A stretch of 64,000 nt of DNA, taken from Terasakiella pusilla DSM 6293. Its GTDB lineage: Bacteria; Pseudomonadota; Alphaproteobacteria; Rhodospirillales; Terasakiellaceae. The notes beneath the pieces are model-generated. The model was not told the origin of the DNA and made no database searches. It saw nothing but the letters and a program-made list of their open reading frames with translations. How positions within the stretch are numbered: the first letter of the stretch is position 1; the number at the start of each line of letters is the position of its first letter. A program made the position numbers and the translations under genes. Below, piece after piece: positions 29,805-43,903 of this stretch. The stretch is taken from NCBI RefSeq assembly GCF_000688235.1, contig NZ_JHYO01000008.1, positions 62,001 through 126,000 on the forward strand, written 5' to 3'.

Positions 29805-29816
29805 GCGGGCGCAAAG

Positions 29817-33586
<3,770 letters not shown>

Positions 33587-33603
33587 GGACACGCATAAGT
33601 CTT

Positions 33604-34029
33604 TTATTCGGCGGCGTCGAGGTCGATCACTTCAAAATCATGAGTGATCTCGGCTGTTGCGCCCAGCATGATAGAGGCGGAGCAATATTTTTCAGCGGAC
33701 ATTTCAACCGCCTGCTGAACTTTCTTTTCCTTCAGGCCGTGGCCTGTCACTTTAAAGTGGGCATGGATTTTGGTGTAGACCTTCGGGTCTTCATCCGCGC
33801 GCACGCCATCGATTGCCACTTCGCAATCCACCACATTTTCGCGCATACGGCCAAGGATATGGACCACGTCAAAGGTCGTACAACCGCCCATCCCCAGCAA
33901 TAACATTTCCATCGGGCTGGGGCCGACACTGCCTTGGCCCGGTCCTTTTGCTTCCATCACGACGCCATGTCCGCTGGACGAGGTGCCGATAAAGATGCGA
34001 TCTTCAACCCATTTTACACGTGTAGTCAT
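33604..34029 (-). CDS. OsmC-family peroxiredoxin-like protein
   Basis: A 141-residue single-domain OsmC-fold protein. The two conserved redox cysteines of the family are visible: C50 in LLLGMGGCTTFDV and C116 in SAEKYCSAS. OsmC/Ohr proteins reduce organic hydroperoxides; this subgroup (YhfA-like) is poorly characterised. AGGGTGA lies before the start. It is divergent from the thioesterase gene across 64 bp. Confidence 0.88.
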   Translation of the reverse strand: MTTRVKWVEDRIFIGTSSSGHGVVMEAKGPGQGSVGPSPMEMLLLGMGGCTTFDVVHILGRMRENVVDCEVAIDGVRADEDPKVYTKIHAHFKVTGHGLKEKKVQQAVEMSAEKYCSASIMLGATAEITHDFEVIDLDAAE

Positions 34030-34093
34030 TTGTTCACCCTTGACTAAAAAGATATTTGATCCCTACATAACAAGAAACAAAAGGGAATACCAC

Positions 34094-34858
34094 ATGATTG
34101 ATTGGGCACAAGTTGCCAAAGCCAAAGCCCCTCCCACCCACGGACGCGAGATCTTCCACGTCCGCGTGTCGGAGATTTGTCCGAACGGCCTTTTTTCAAT
34201 CTGTAGTGTCGCGGAATATCTGCAAGAAGCCGCCTTTCGAAACTCGTCCCTACTCAATCTGGGTATGGAAAGTCTGCAAGGAACGAGTCTGGCATGGGTC
34301 TTGGCCCGTCTTGGTATTTACGTGCGCCATTACCCCCGCCAAGGCGACGCCATCACGGTCGAGACCTGGTATGCGGGCTTGCAAGGTCATTTCGGCAATC
34401 GTTTTTATCGACTGCGTGACAGCAACAACGTGGTGATTGCCAGCGCGCTGTCCACCTTTGCCCTGTTTGATCTCAAGAATCGCACCATGGCAGACTGGCC
34501 GGAATTTGTCAGCGCACGCATCCCCGATGCCGGCCCCAAGCCCATCGAGTTTGAACGGCGCATGATCAACAAGCCCTTTATCGGTATCCCGCAAAGCCCG
34601 ATCAAGCCGCGCTTGGGCGACATCGACCTTTATAACCATGTCAACAACACAAAACTGATCGAATGGTCCTTGAGCGCCGCTGCCGAAGGCTGTCGCCATC
34701 CGTTTCAGCCGCGCGCCCTTGATATCGTCTTTCGCCACGAATGTCGTCTGAACAACCGTGTGCAAGCCGAAGTCCAACAACTTAATCCGAAAGAAAGCCT
34801 TGTCCTTCTGACAAACGAAGACGACACGGAACTCGTTCGCGCCCATATCACCCGCTAA
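34094..34858 (+). CDS. Acyl-ACP thioesterase-like protein
   Basis: A 254-residue double-hotdog protein from the ATG at 34094, which has AAGGGA upstream; longer in-frame starts back to 33983 overlap the divergent gene. The second hotdog carries DLYNHVNNTKLIEW, close to the N-x-HVNN-x-Y-x-x-W active-site block of plant and bacterial acyl-ACP thioesterases (FatA/FatB family). The first hotdog begins with V-x-x-SEICPNGLFSICSVAEYLQEAA. It probably frees fatty acids from acyl carrier protein. It lies just before pepN; no functional link is evident. Confidence 0.8.
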   Translation: MIDWAQVAKAKAPPTHGREIFHVRVSEICPNGLFSICSVAEYLQEAAFRNSSLLNLGMESLQGTSLAWVLARLGIYVRHYPRQGDAITVETWYAGLQGHFGNRFYRLRDSNNVVIASALSTFALFDLKNRTMADWPEFVSARIPDAGPKPIEFERRMINKPFIGIPQSPIKPRLGDIDLYNHVNNTKLIEWSLSAAAEGCRHPFQPRALDIVFRHECRLNNRVQAEVQQLNPKESLVLLTNEDDTELVRAHITR

Positions 34859-34876
34859 ATCTTGAAGGCCCGTCCC

Positions 34877-37477
34877 ATGAAAACAGAACACCCGCAAACC
34901 ATTCGCCTTGCCGATTATCAGGAACCTGCCTTTTTGGTGGACAGTGTCGATCTTGTCTTCGATCTGGAGCCGACCAGCACACGGGTTGTCTGCGCGGCCA
35001 TCTATCGCGCCAATGGCGACCAGGACACCTTGGTCCTTGATGGGGAAAACCTGACGCTGTTGAGCATTGCCCTTGACGGGCGTACGCTCGACGACAGCGA
35101 GTACACCGTCAGCGGGGATACACTGACCCTGACCAATCTGCCCGACATGTTTGAACTGGTCGTCGAAACCGAGATTGACCCCAAAGGCAACACGCACCTG
35201 TCCGGCCTCTATCAATCCAGCGGGAACTATTGCACGCAATGTGAAGCCCAAGGTTTTCGCCGGATCACCTATTTTCAGGACCGCCCCGATGTGATGACAC
35301 GCTACACCGTCACCATCATCGCGGATAAAGACGCCTGCCCTGTGATGCTGTCCAACGGCAATCTGGTGGAACAGAGCGAGGAAGAAGACGGCAAGCACCT
35401 GTGCGTCTGGGAAGACCCGTTCCCGAAACCAAGCTACCTGTTTGCACTTGTGGCAGGTGATTTGGCCTGTGTTGAAGATACATTCACCACAAAAAGCGGC
35501 AAAAACGTTGATCTGCGCATTTTCGTCGAACATGGCAATGAGGATCGTTGCGATTGGGCGATGGAAAGCCTCAAAGCCTCCATGAAGTGGGACGAAGACC
35601 GCTTTGATCTGGAATATGACCTCGACCTGTACAACATTGTCGCGGTCAGTGACTTCAACATGGGCGCGATGGAAAACAAATCCCTGAACGTCTTTAACAC
35701 CAAATATGTGCTGGCAAAATCCGACACCGCCACCGATCAGGATTATGCAGGTGTTGAAGCCGTGATTGCCCACGAATATTTCCACAACTGGACGGGCAAC
35801 CGCGTGACCTGTCGTGATTGGTTCCAACTTTCTCTAAAAGAAGGGCTGACGGTTTTTCGTGATCAGGAATTTTCATCCGATATGCGATCGCGCCCAACCG
35901 AGCGGATTTCCAACGTCAAAATTCTGCGTGCGGCCCAGTTCCCCGAAGATGGCGGCCCGCTGGCCCATCCGGTACGTCCTGACAGCTATATCGCGATCGA
36001 CAACTTCTACACCGCCACCGTTTACAACAAAGGCTCCGAAGTCATCCGCATGATGCACACTTTGCTGGGGGAAGAAAACTTCCAGAAAGGGATGAAACTG
36101 TATTTTGAACGTCACGACGGCGAAGCAGTCACCTGTGATGATTTTGCCAGCGCCATGATGGATGCATCCGGCATTGACCTTAACCAATTTAAGCTCTGGT
36201 ATTCCCAAGCGGGCACACCGGAAGTCACGGCCGACTGGTCTTATGAGAGAGAGGCGAAACAGTTTAGCCTGACCCTCAGCCAACATCTTGCCCCCACACC
36301 GGGACAGGCGGGCAAAGAAGTTATGCATATGCCGATCGCGATCGGGTTGGTGGGGCAAGACGGCAAAGACCTGCATTCAGAGGTTCTCTCGCTCAAAGAA
36401 GCCAAGCAGACCTTCATCTTTGAAGGGATAGCTGAAGAACCTGTCCTGTCCCTAAACCGTGGTTTTTCTGCCCCCATCCGCTTGAAAGCGCCTTACACGC
36501 AAGATCAACTGGCTTTCCTCATGGCAAATGACAGCGATGAGTTCGCCCGTTGGGAAGCCGCACAGACTTACGCAACCGATCTGTTATTAAGCATGATTGC
36601 AACCTTGCAAAAAGAAAAGACGATCACGCAGGACAGCCGCTTTATCGAAGCACTAAAAACCACCCTCAATGATCCCGCGCTTGATCCTGATTACATTGCA
36701 CTGAGCCTGCAACTGCCCACCGAAGGCTATCTTGCGGAACAAATGGACGTGGTTGATGTGGACGCCATCCATCAGGCCCGCGAGATCCTGCGCCTGTTTA
36801 TCGCGCGCGACTTAAAAGACGACCTGTTGGCAAAGTTCCGCGATTTACGCAGTGACAGCCCCTATAGCCCGGATGCCAAATCTGCGGGGGAACGTGCGCT
36901 GAAAAACATCTGCCTTGCCTATCTGGGGGAACTGAATGATCCGGCGTTCCTCGCATTAATTACGGCACAGTACCATAATGCCAACAACATGACCGATCGC
37001 ATGGCTGCCCTCAGCATCCTTGCCAACACAGATGTCCCCGTGCGCGCAGAAGTGCTGGAAAATTTCTACACCCGGTTCAAAGATGATCCGCTGGTGGTTG
37101 ATAAATGGCTGAGTGTGCAGGCCATGTCCTGCCTGCCAAAGACCCTAAAGACGGTCAAAAAGCTGATGAAGCATGAAGCCTTTTCGATCAAAAACCCCAA
37201 CAAGGTGCGTTCCCTCATCGGGGTTTTCTGCCATGCAAACCAGCTGCATTATCATGCGGTTGACGGCAACGGCTATATCTTCCATGCAGATCGAATCCTT
37301 GAGCTGGACAAGATCAACCCGCAAATTGCCGCGCGCATGATCGCCCCGCTTGGTAAATGGCGCCGTTTCGATAAAGCGCGTCAAAAGTTGATGAAAGAAC
37401 AGCTTAAACGCATCATCGCAACAGAGGGGCTCTCTAATGATGCCTATGAAATGGCAACGAAATCGCTGGGAAAATAG
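34877..37477 (+). CDS. pepN: Aminopeptidase N (M1 zinc metallopeptidase)
   Basis: An 866-residue cytoplasmic aminopeptidase from the ATG at 34877, with GAAGG 8 nt upstream. The exopeptidase motif GAMEN lies at 263-267 and the zinc site H299-E300-x-x-H303-x18-E322 in HEYFHNW...SLKEG. The alpha-helical C-terminal domain (DUF3458-type) is complete. Similar in size to E. coli PepN. Convergent with the BLUF gene, only 3 bp between stops. Confidence 0.96.
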   Translation: MKTEHPQTIRLADYQEPAFLVDSVDLVFDLEPTSTRVVCAAIYRANGDQDTLVLDGENLTLLSIALDGRTLDDSEYTVSGDTLTLTNLPDMFELVVETEIDPKGNTHLSGLYQSSGNYCTQCEAQGFRRITYFQDRPDVMTRYTVTIIADKDACPVMLSNGNLVEQSEEEDGKHLCVWEDPFPKPSYLFALVAGDLACVEDTFTTKSGKNVDLRIFVEHGNEDRCDWAMESLKASMKWDEDRFDLEYDLDLYNIVAVSDFNMGAMENKSLNVFNTKYVLAKSDTATDQDYAGVEAVIAHEYFHNWTGNRVTCRDWFQLSLKEGLTVFRDQEFSSDMRSRPTERISNVKILRAAQFPEDGGPLAHPVRPDSYIAIDNFYTATVYNKGSEVIRMMHTLLGEENFQKGMKLYFERHDGEAVTCDDFASAMMDASGIDLNQFKLWYSQAGTPEVTADWSYEREAKQFSLTLSQHLAPTPGQAGKEVMHMPIAIGLVGQDGKDLHSEVLSLKEAKQTFIFEGIAEEPVLSLNRGFSAPIRLKAPYTQDQLAFLMANDSDEFARWEAAQTYATDLLLSMIATLQKEKTITQDSRFIEALKTTLNDPALDPDYIALSLQLPTEGYLAEQMDVVDVDAIHQAREILRLFIARDLKDDLLAKFRDLRSDSPYSPDAKSAGERALKNICLAYLGELNDPAFLALITAQYHNANNMTDRMAALSILANTDVPVRAEVLENFYTRFKDDPLVVDKWLSVQAMSCLPKTLKTVKKLMKHEAFSIKNPNKVRSLIGVFCHANQLHYHAVDGNGYIFHADRILELDKINPQIAARMIAPLGKWRRFDKARQKLMKEQLKRIIATEGLSNDAYEMATKSLGK

Positions 37478-37480
37478 GCG

Positions 37481-37903
37481 CTAATGTCTTCTTTGCAGGG
37501 CTTTAAGGCAGGACTTGATAAACGAGTCCTGCTCCTGCAGGCTGCCGCTTAGGGTTTCCACAATATCTTCATAACTGGACCCACCGGCAAACTGGGGTTT
37601 ATCCAGATCATACCCGTATAAAAAACCCATCGACCATTTGTTAAAAGAGCGCTGGGTGATATCCACGTTCAACAACACCTCCACCTCTTCATGGCGGGCA
37701 TCTTTTATAATCTTGCCAAGTAACCCCGTCAGACTGTCTTCCGCCCCTTCCAAGACCTGAATAAAGGCATTGCCTGTGTACACAAGCACGCCTGTGATAT
37801 CAGCCGTTTCATTATGATCACGGCACGTCTGAATAATATCTTTCAGGTCATCCTGGGTCAGGTCCATTCGGGCTACTGACGAATAGGCCAATCGTTTAAG
37901 CAT
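37481..37903 (-). CDS. BLUF-domain blue-light sensor
   Basis: A 140-residue protein made almost entirely of one BLUF domain, which binds FAD and senses blue light. The key residues line up: Y7 (LAYSS), N31, Q49 in FIQVLEG, and W90-x-M92 (FNKWSMGF). The ITGVLVY strand and D-x-RH motif are also typical. About 40 C-terminal residues form the helices that carry the signal. No output domain is fused, so it must act through a partner, as in short BLUF proteins such as PixD. Stands alone between pepN and the lytic transglycosylase gene. Confidence 0.9.
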   Translation of the reverse strand: MLKRLAYSSVARMDLTQDDLKDIIQTCRDHNETADITGVLVYTGNAFIQVLEGAEDSLTGLLGKIIKDARHEEVEVLLNVDITQRSFNKWSMGFLYGYDLDKPQFAGGSSYEDIVETLSGSLQEQDSFIKSCLKALQRRH

Positions 37904-37980
37904 TCTAGATCCTCTAAATAAGACGTTGCCTCATCATATCCAATTTAGAGTTTCTTTGCTAGCCTTGCATGAGCCAAATA

Positions 37981-39141
37981 TTAGGAATAATCCCTTTTTG
38001 CGTGTAAAACCTTATCCAGATAACGCTGACTTTCTGTCGGCATTTTTGCTTTCAGGCGATTATAAACTGCCGTGGGACTTGAGCGGTTGATCTCAGCAAA
38101 TGCTTGCGTGCGGTTGCTATGAAAACTCTTTAACACATTGCCCGCCCCGCCATTATAGGCCGCAATCACACAATAGTGACGCGATGTCGGGTTGGTGACA
38201 TTTGCCAAATAGCGGTTTTGCAAAATATAAAGATAAGCGCACCCCATACGGATATTATTTTCCGCATTAAACAGATAATCCCGTGTTGGCGTCCCTGCAC
38301 GCTTATGGATCAACTGATAGGCATCGCGCCCCGCCGTGGTCGGCACAATCTGCATCAGGCCATAAGCAGGCACCCAACTGACCGCATAGGGGTTAAAGTT
38401 ACTTTCCGTTTTAATAATGGCATAGACCAAGGCACGTTCAATGCCATATTGGGCGGCATATCGGTTCACCAGCGGGCTGTAGCGGTTTTGACGTGTCGCG
38501 TTATGGACGCGGGCCAACGGAAATTCGACATAGGTTTTGGTCGCAGTGGTGTTAGCATCCAGCTTGATGGTTTGGGTCTTTTTCTGCGTCTTGATCAAAT
38601 AATCCGCAAATCGATTTGCCCGCCATGCCCAACGGATCGCCTTCCCATCCTGGTCGACCACCTGTTCATATAAAAACGGCACACCGCCCAGCTTGACCGA
38701 CTTGTCGGAAAATAAATCCACATTGGTCGGATCATCCGGCGACAGGACCGTCATGACAATCGCGTCTTTCAGATGGCTTGGCACCAATGTTTCCACACGG
38801 ACCAGCGCTTTGTCAAAATCCACAATGCCACGGGATTTATAATTGTCGCTGTATTTGACAAAGACTTTCTTTTGCGGTGTCTGGGCATTTTCTTCCCCCC
38901 AAACCGTCACAACGTCACCCAGAAACTTTTTGGCAAATTCGTCTAAGCGTTCAAAGTCGCGTACCAGCGTTTTGGGGTTACGTGCCCAGCTTGTCGCCTT
39001 ATTGGTCGCCACGTTGCGTACCGCACCGCTTAAGGAACCACCGCGCGCAGCGGCTTCCAACGTGCGCACGATCTCACTTGTAGAACAAGCCGTCAGCGCT
39101 GCGGGTAAACAGCCTGCCAGAAAAGTGCGTCTTGAAATCAT
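37981..39141 (-). CDS. Lytic transglycosylase, MltC-like lipoprotein
   Basis: A 386-residue lipoprotein: twin-arginine-like start [10 protein letters not shown], lipobox LTAC with C19. An N-terminal MltC-type domain (about 58-200, FERLDEFAKKFLGDVVTVWG) is followed by an SLT domain (about 220-386) with catalytic E246 in KTESNFNPYA, then YGLMQI-x-P-x-TAG and IAAYNGGAGNV. It cleaves glycan strands to 1,6-anhydro ends in the periplasm. It overlaps the MATE gene by 4 nt. Confidence 0.9.
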   Translation of the reverse strand: MISRRTFLAGCLPAALTACSTSEIVRTLEAAARGGSLSGAVRNVATNKATSWARNPKTLVRDFERLDEFAKKFLGDVVTVWGEENAQTPQKKVFVKYSDNYKSRGIVDFDKALVRVETLVPSHLKDAIVMTVLSPDDPTNVDLFSDKSVKLGGVPFLYEQVVDQDGKAIRWAWRANRFADYLIKTQKKTQTIKLDANTTATKTYVEFPLARVHNATRQNRYSPLVNRYAAQYGIERALVYAIIKTESNFNPYAVSWVPAYGLMQIVPTTAGRDAYQLIHKRAGTPTRDYLFNAENNIRMGCAYLYILQNRYLANVTNPTSRHYCVIAAYNGGAGNVLKSFHSNRTQAFAEINRSSPTAVYNRLKAKMPTESQRYLDKVLHAKRDYS

Positions 39142-40442
39142 GCAAAGACCTTTTGCTTAACTTTTGGATATGTCATCCCTAACGTTATAGCGCGTAATCC
39201 CATAAAAATCGTAAACGCCGCCCATAAGCCATGATTCCCATAGAGCGACAGCAAAAACAGGCTTAAAGGCAAGTAGATAGCCAGCGACACAATCATCATA
39301 TTACGCAGATAAGAAGTCTGGGTCAGGCCAAAATAGATCCCGTCCAGCTGGTAACTCCAGACCGAAACAACGGGCAAAATTACCGCCCAGATCAGATACG
39401 TTTCGGCTTGGGCAATGACCGGAGCAAGGTTGGTAAACAATCCGATAATGGCTTCGCCCGCCACAAAATAGACACCCGCAAAGGCCAATGCGCAAAAAGC
39501 GGCAAGTCTGGTCGATTGTTTCACCGCCCGTTCAAAAGAGACCCGGTCTTTACGCCCCACACCATGACCGGATAAGACCTCGACCGCATGGGCAAACCCA
39601 TCCAGCGCATACGACGTAAACTGCTGAAACTGGAGGAGGATCGCATTTGCCGCCAGCACCACATCGCCCATCTTCGCCCCTTGGGCGGTAAACCAGGCAA
39701 AGGACGTGAGCAAACAGACCGTGCGGATAAACAAATCCACATTCATGCCCATCAACCGCTTAATCTGTGCCAGATCAAAGATGCGTTGGCGCTGCCATCC
39801 CCCGCCCAAAGCGTTTAAATGCCCCTTCAGGCGTATCAAACCGATTAATAAGCCACCATATTGCGCGATGACTGTTGCCAAGGCCACCCCTTCAACCCCG
39901 TAGCCCATGCCCATGACAAACCACAGGTCCAGCACCACATTGATCACATTGATGCTCACCTGCTGGATCAACACGCCACGGGCATCTTGGCGGGCCAGTA
40001 TCCAACCGATCAAGGCATAATTCATCAGCGCTGCCGGGGCTGACCAAATGCGGATGGTAAAATAAGCTTCAGCTAACGCCTCCACTTCTGCGCTTGCCTC
40101 CAGCAGACCACGCGCGAGCTGAAAGATCAAAGACTGCCCGATCCACAAGCCCATGGCCCCGACCAGTGCAATCAGACCAGCGCGGGCAAAAACGGCGCGG
40201 GCTTCATCCCCATCGTCGCGCCCCAAAGCTTGGGAGGCAAGACCGGTTGTTGCCAAACGTAAAAAGCCAAAGCCCCAGTAAATATAGTCGAAAATCAGGC
40301 CGCCGACCGCCACTGCCCCCAGATAGGCAGCGCTGTCCATATGCCCCATCACCGCCGCGTCCACCGCCCCCAACAACGGAACCGTTATGTTCGACAGGAT
40401 AATGGGCAGGGCCAGCGCCCAGACCTTTGCGTCAGCCTTCAA
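39138..40442 (-). CDS. MATE-family efflux protein (DinF-like)
   Basis: A 434-residue protein with about twelve membrane segments. The start [25 protein letters not shown] is typical of the DinF branch of MATE cation-coupled exporters, with a repeat-like second half. It lies between msrB and the MltC-like gene, overlapping each by 4 nt, so the three are one operon. The substrate cannot be told from sequence. Confidence 0.9.
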   Translation of the reverse strand: MKADAKVWALALPIILSNITVPLLGAVDAAVMGHMDSAAYLGAVAVGGLIFDYIYWGFGFLRLATTGLASQALGRDDGDEARAVFARAGLIALVGAMGLWIGQSLIFQLARGLLEASAEVEALAEAYFTIRIWSAPAALMNYALIGWILARQDARGVLIQQVSINVINVVLDLWFVMGMGYGVEGVALATVIAQYGGLLIGLIRLKGHLNALGGGWQRQRIFDLAQIKRLMGMNVDLFIRTVCLLTSFAWFTAQGAKMGDVVLAANAILLQFQQFTSYALDGFAHAVEVLSGHGVGRKDRVSFERAVKQSTRLAAFCALAFAGVYFVAGEAIIGLFTNLAPVIAQAETYLIWAVILPVVSVWSYQLDGIYFGLTQTSYLRNMMIVSLAIYLPLSLFLLSLYGNHGLWAAFTIFMGLRAITLGMTYPKVKQKVFA

Positions 40443-40834
40443 TCTTCGTCAAGTTTCAAAGACAGGGAGTTAATGCAATAGCGCAGGCCCGTTGGCTGTG
40501 GTCCGTCAGGGAACACATGACCTAAATGACTGTCACATTTCGCACAATGCACTTCGGTGCGCACCATCCCATGAGTTACATCGCTGGTTTCTGCCACGCC
40601 GTCATCCGACATGGGTTCATAAAAACTTGGCCAGCCGCTCCCTGAATCATATTTGGTTTCAGATCGGAACAAAGGTTCCCCACATCCCGCACAGCTATAG
40701 GTCCCAGCGATTTTCGTATCCCAATATCGGCCAGTGAAAGCGCGTTCGGTACCTTGTTCGCGCAAGACCGCATATTCATCAGCGGATAAGTCCTCGCGCC
40801 ATTCTTTCTCGGTTTTTGTTACCTTGTTCGTCAT
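40439..40834 (-). CDS. msrB: Peptide-methionine (R)-S-oxide reductase MsrB
   Basis: A 131-residue enzyme from the ATG at 40834, chosen for the AGGAGAG just upstream; the frame is open 16 codons further. Zinc ligands C48-x-x-C51 and C97-x-x-C100 and catalytic C120 in LRYCINS are present, with GWPSFYEP between. It repairs methionine-R-sulfoxide in proteins. First gene of the msrB-MATE-MltC-like operon. Confidence 0.96.
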   Translation of the reverse strand: MTNKVTKTEKEWREDLSADEYAVLREQGTERAFTGRYWDTKIAGTYSCAGCGEPLFRSETKYDSGSGWPSFYEPMSDDGVAETSDVTHGMVRTEVHCAKCDSHLGHVFPDGPQPTGLRYCINSLSLKLDED

Positions 40835-40896
40835 CAGAGACTCTCCTTTTCTGTCATCAGAAAGGTAAGTCCTTTTCGCCATTTGGCAAGATAAAG

Positions 40897-41901
40897 CTAC
40901 TGGTCACGTCGCAAGAAAATAAAATCCCCGCCCACATCATGACCCGCAAACCGGATATTGGAATATTGCGGCGTCTGGCGGGCATTTAACAAAACCTGCG
41001 CGCGCACCTTGGTAAACAGCTGTGTACCATCCATCAGATCACGATTGTCTTTCAGGCTCTTTAAAAACGCATGGGCAAAAACCGAATGTTGGCCGCCGCC
41101 TTGATCGCTGACGGGTTCCAGCGCACCACTGGATAAGACCGTGCGCGATTTTCTGTTCGTCAGTGTCTCCAGATAGCCCGCTGGTTTCTCCGTCAGTTTT
41201 AGCCCCCGCATGCCGTCAAGGTCTGGATCAGCCGATCGCGTCAACGTGCCAGCATAGCAACTATCGGCGACGACCATCACATGCTTGGCTTTAAGCGCCT
41301 TTAAGGTATCGGTCACATCCGCATTAGACACCCAGCGCGCCCGCGTGGTTTTATCCGCATCGACGGGCAACCAGTATCCGCGCTCACTTTCCCCGTCCAA
41401 CCAGCCATGTCCAGCGTAATAAATCAGCAGATTATCTTCTGCTTTCAGGATTTTGCGGTATTCGTCCAGCGCTGTGATGATGTCGTCGCGGGTTGCATTA
41501 ATCAAGGTGGTCACAGAAAACCCGTACTGCCCTTTGAGGGTTTTTGTCACTTCCTTGGCATCCGTGATCGCAGTTTTCAGGTTGGTCAAATTGGGGTAGC
41601 GGTTGTTCCCAATCACCAAGGCATAATAGCGCCCAAACGTCACGCCTTTGGACTGACTGGGGGCCGCATCACGGGTGATCAAGGGCGCGCCCTTTCTGAT
41701 CGGGGTAGCCTGTTGGGGGTGGGGCTGTATCTGTTGCACAGGAGCCGCAGGCTTAGCACTCGCCCGAGGTGCAGTCCCCGTACATTCTTTGCCACCATAT
41801 TCGCACCAGAGATCCATAAAGGTCGTTTGCGCCACCGCCGTCGCAGTCATAAAAAGCAAAACCAACAGACAGGATACAAACAGTCTCATGCCCGGCGCCA
41901 T
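40897..41901 (-). CDS. Caspase-like (orthocaspase, C14) protease, secreted
   Basis: A 334-residue protein. A signal peptide (about 1-24, ending AVAQ) and a proline/alanine-rich spacer with two cysteines (C33, C40) precede a caspase p20-like domain from about residue 90 ([15 protein letters not shown]). The catalytic dyad is complete: H165 in YYAGHG and C215 in VADSCYAG. The start codon overlaps the stop of the upstream lipoprotein gene (TAATG), so the two are translated together. Substrate and role are unknown; bacterial caspase homologues are often seen in stress or defence settings. Confidence 0.85.
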   Translation of the reverse strand: MAPGMRLFVSCLLVLLFMTATAVAQTTFMDLWCEYGGKECTGTAPRASAKPAAPVQQIQPHPQQATPIRKGAPLITRDAAPSQSKGVTFGRYYALVIGNNRYPNLTNLKTAITDAKEVTKTLKGQYGFSVTTLINATRDDIITALDEYRKILKAEDNLLIYYAGHGWLDGESERGYWLPVDADKTTRARWVSNADVTDTLKALKAKHVMVVADSCYAGTLTRSADPDLDGMRGLKLTEKPAGYLETLTNRKSRTVLSSGALEPVSDQGGGQHSVFAHAFLKSLKDNRDLMDGTQLFTKVRAQVLLNARQTPQYSNIRFAGHDVGGDFIFLRRDQ

Positions 41902-42719
41902 TATTCAAACCCCTGCGTCAACACCGTTCGGCGTTTCTCAAACTCTTCGCTGGAAAGGCCGTAAACCAACAGCATCTTGTCTTCGCCCGCATCAATCAAT
42001 CCGGTGCCATAGGCCTGCCCCTCCAGATGTCCCGCGATATTAAATCGGGCTTCCCCCGCGATGCGGCCATCAAAACAGCTCAATTTGGCAACCCCCAACT
42101 CCGATTGCGCCCCCAATGTGTAAGTTCCCCGACAGATCGCGCGTTCTTTATCGTTTAGGAAGGCCAGTGCCTGCGCTTGACCGGTGCGGCCTGTGGTATC
42201 AAAATATCCCAAGATTTCCTGCCGTCCCCGTTTATCCTTGACCAGTGCAATGGCGGGGAGGCGCGTTCGAAACGGTAGTTCCTGCGGTGTCATAAAAACG
42301 GTCTGATTGACCGCCACCAGACGACAGCCACAGGTGATTTTTTTATGATCCGCAAAGCCTTTGACCCCTTTTAAACAATTGTTTAACGCCACAGTTGCCG
42401 CACGATACCCATTGGCATACCCCCAACTGGAATAATACCGCGAACAGGCTTGTGGAGTGCCGATGGCAAGGGCTTTATGTTTCGGTTTTCGCAACCACCG
42501 CTGCGCCAGACTGTTTTTCTGAAAAAAGGCGTAATCCTGTACCGAGGCAGGGGCAACCCGATGTTTGCTCTGGCGTTCTCCCTCCATGGCGACGGACTGG
42601 AGGTCCGCATTTCCATAGGCGACAGACATTGGGTGCGGGTTATAAGCCAATTGTGTCGCCCGACACCCTGACAGAACCAAAATTCCCAACACCACCACTG
42701 ACAAACGCACGCGATCCAT
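41901..42719 (-). CDS. Uncharacterised lipoprotein coupled to the caspase-like gene
   Basis: A 272-residue protein from the ATG at 42719, with GGGGGTGA upstream; an in-frame ATG at 42776 would give an implausible signal sequence. The lipobox LSGC gives a lipidated cysteine near residue 19. The mature part has several cysteines (CSRYY, NNCLKG, ITCGCR, AICRGTYT, LSCFDG), which suggests disulfides, and the YSSWGYANGYRAATVALNNC segment resembles a small Sel1/DUF4189-like surface module only loosely. I do not recognise the family. Tight coupling suggests it works with the protease. Confidence 0.65.
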   Translation of the reverse strand: MDRVRLSVVVLGILVLSGCRATQLAYNPHPMSVAYGNADLQSVAMEGERQSKHRVAPASVQDYAFFQKNSLAQRWLRKPKHKALAIGTPQACSRYYSSWGYANGYRAATVALNNCLKGVKGFADHKKITCGCRLVAVNQTVFMTPQELPFRTRLPAIALVKDKRGRQEILGYFDTTGRTGQAQALAFLNDKERAICRGTYTLGAQSELGVAKLSCFDGRIAGEARFNIAGHLEGQAYGTGLIDAGEDKMLLVYGLSSEEFEKRRTVLTQGFE

Positions 42720-42788
42720 CTTCACCCCCGACAGAAACAAGATGTTTATTTCTAGCAAAGATGGAGCACAATGCAATTTTAAAAGATT

Positions 42789-43835
42789 TTACGTTGTGGT
42801 TTTTAAGGCGTGCTGCACAATCTTTTTCATCAAGGTCGGCAGGGCATAATCCTTAAGATCCTCCAACTGGACCCAAACCCCATTCACAGGGGAGTTCGCC
42901 TGCAAACGTCCACAGATCACCGTTACCTCTAAATGGAAATGGGTAAAGGTATGCTTGACGATCCCTTCTTTACTCTTCCAAAGTGCACTGCCCGGCGCCT
43001 GACGCAACGCATTATTTAGCGACATACTTTCTTCGCGCCACTCAGTCGACGGGATTTCCATCATCCCGCCCAACAAGCCTTTTTCCGGTCGTTTGCGCAA
43101 CAAGACCGACCCATCCGAACGGGTCAGCCAAAAGGCATGGGCTTTGCGGGTCGGTTTCGGCTTTTTCGGCTCTTTTCTCGGATAGTCCGTTGGCTCACCT
43201 TCCAAACGGGCCACACAGTCTTTCATCCACGGACACAGACCACACGCCGCCTTTTTGGGCGTACAGATGGTCGCGCCAAGGTCCATCATAGCTTGAGCAA
43301 AATCCCCGGCCCGTTTTTGCGGCGTCAAAGTCTGGGCCAGTTCGGTCAGTTGCTTCTTTGCCTTGGGCATGGTTTCTTCGACCTTAAACAGGCGCGAGAC
43401 CACCCGTTCCACATTGCCATCCACGGGCGTGGCCTTTAATCCAAACGCGATGGAAGCCACAGCCGCTGCCGTATAAGGGCCGATGCCGGGCAGGTCCAAC
43501 AGACGTTTCTCACTTTCCGGGAAACGACCATTATGATCCCGCGTCACCACTTGGGCACATTTATGTAAATTGCGCGCACGGGCATAATAGCCAAGGCCCT
43601 GCCAGGCATGCAGTACCTCATCTAACTCAGCAGCCGCTAAATCCTGCACGGTGGGCCATTTTTCAAGGAAGGATTTATAATAAGACTTTACGGTCGCAAC
43701 GGTGGTTTGCTGCAACATGATCTCACTCATCCAGACCTTATAGGGATCGGCCTTCTGGTCCGGGGCCATGCGCCAGGGCAAATCGCGCCGTTCACGATCA
43801 TACCAGTCCAACAATTGTTCAGCACGCATTGACAT
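42789..43835 (-). CDS. mutY: A/G-specific adenine glycosylase MutY
   Basis: A 348-residue base-excision repair enzyme that removes A paired with 8-oxo-G. Catalytic E38 (WMSEIMLQQT), the helix-hairpin-helix LPGIGPYTAAAV with D139 (VDGNV), the 4Fe-4S cluster C191-x6-C198-x2-C201-x5-C207, and the C-terminal NUDIX-like domain that reads 8-oxo-G are all present. Divergent from the DciA-like gene. Confidence 0.96.
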   Translation of the reverse strand: MSMRAEQLLDWYDRERRDLPWRMAPDQKADPYKVWMSEIMLQQTTVATVKSYYKSFLEKWPTVQDLAAAELDEVLHAWQGLGYYARARNLHKCAQVVTRDHNGRFPESEKRLLDLPGIGPYTAAAVASIAFGLKATPVDGNVERVVSRLFKVEETMPKAKKQLTELAQTLTPQKRAGDFAQAMMDLGATICTPKKAACGLCPWMKDCVARLEGEPTDYPRKEPKKPKPTRKAHAFWLTRSDGSVLLRKRPEKGLLGGMMEIPSTEWREESMSLNNALRQAPGSALWKSKEGIVKHTFTHFHLEVTVICGRLQANSPVNGVWVQLEDLKDYALPTLMKKIVQHALKTTT

Positions 43836-43903
43836 AAAGTTCCTTGGTGTGTTTTCTCCGCACTAGGAGTATGCTTAGACAGCCAAGAATTCAAGGACCT
43901 TTC

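Noticed and set aside
34250-35827. 525-residue ORF antisense to the thioesterase and pepN genes
   Set aside because: It covers two certain genes on the other strand and shows no recognisable motif.
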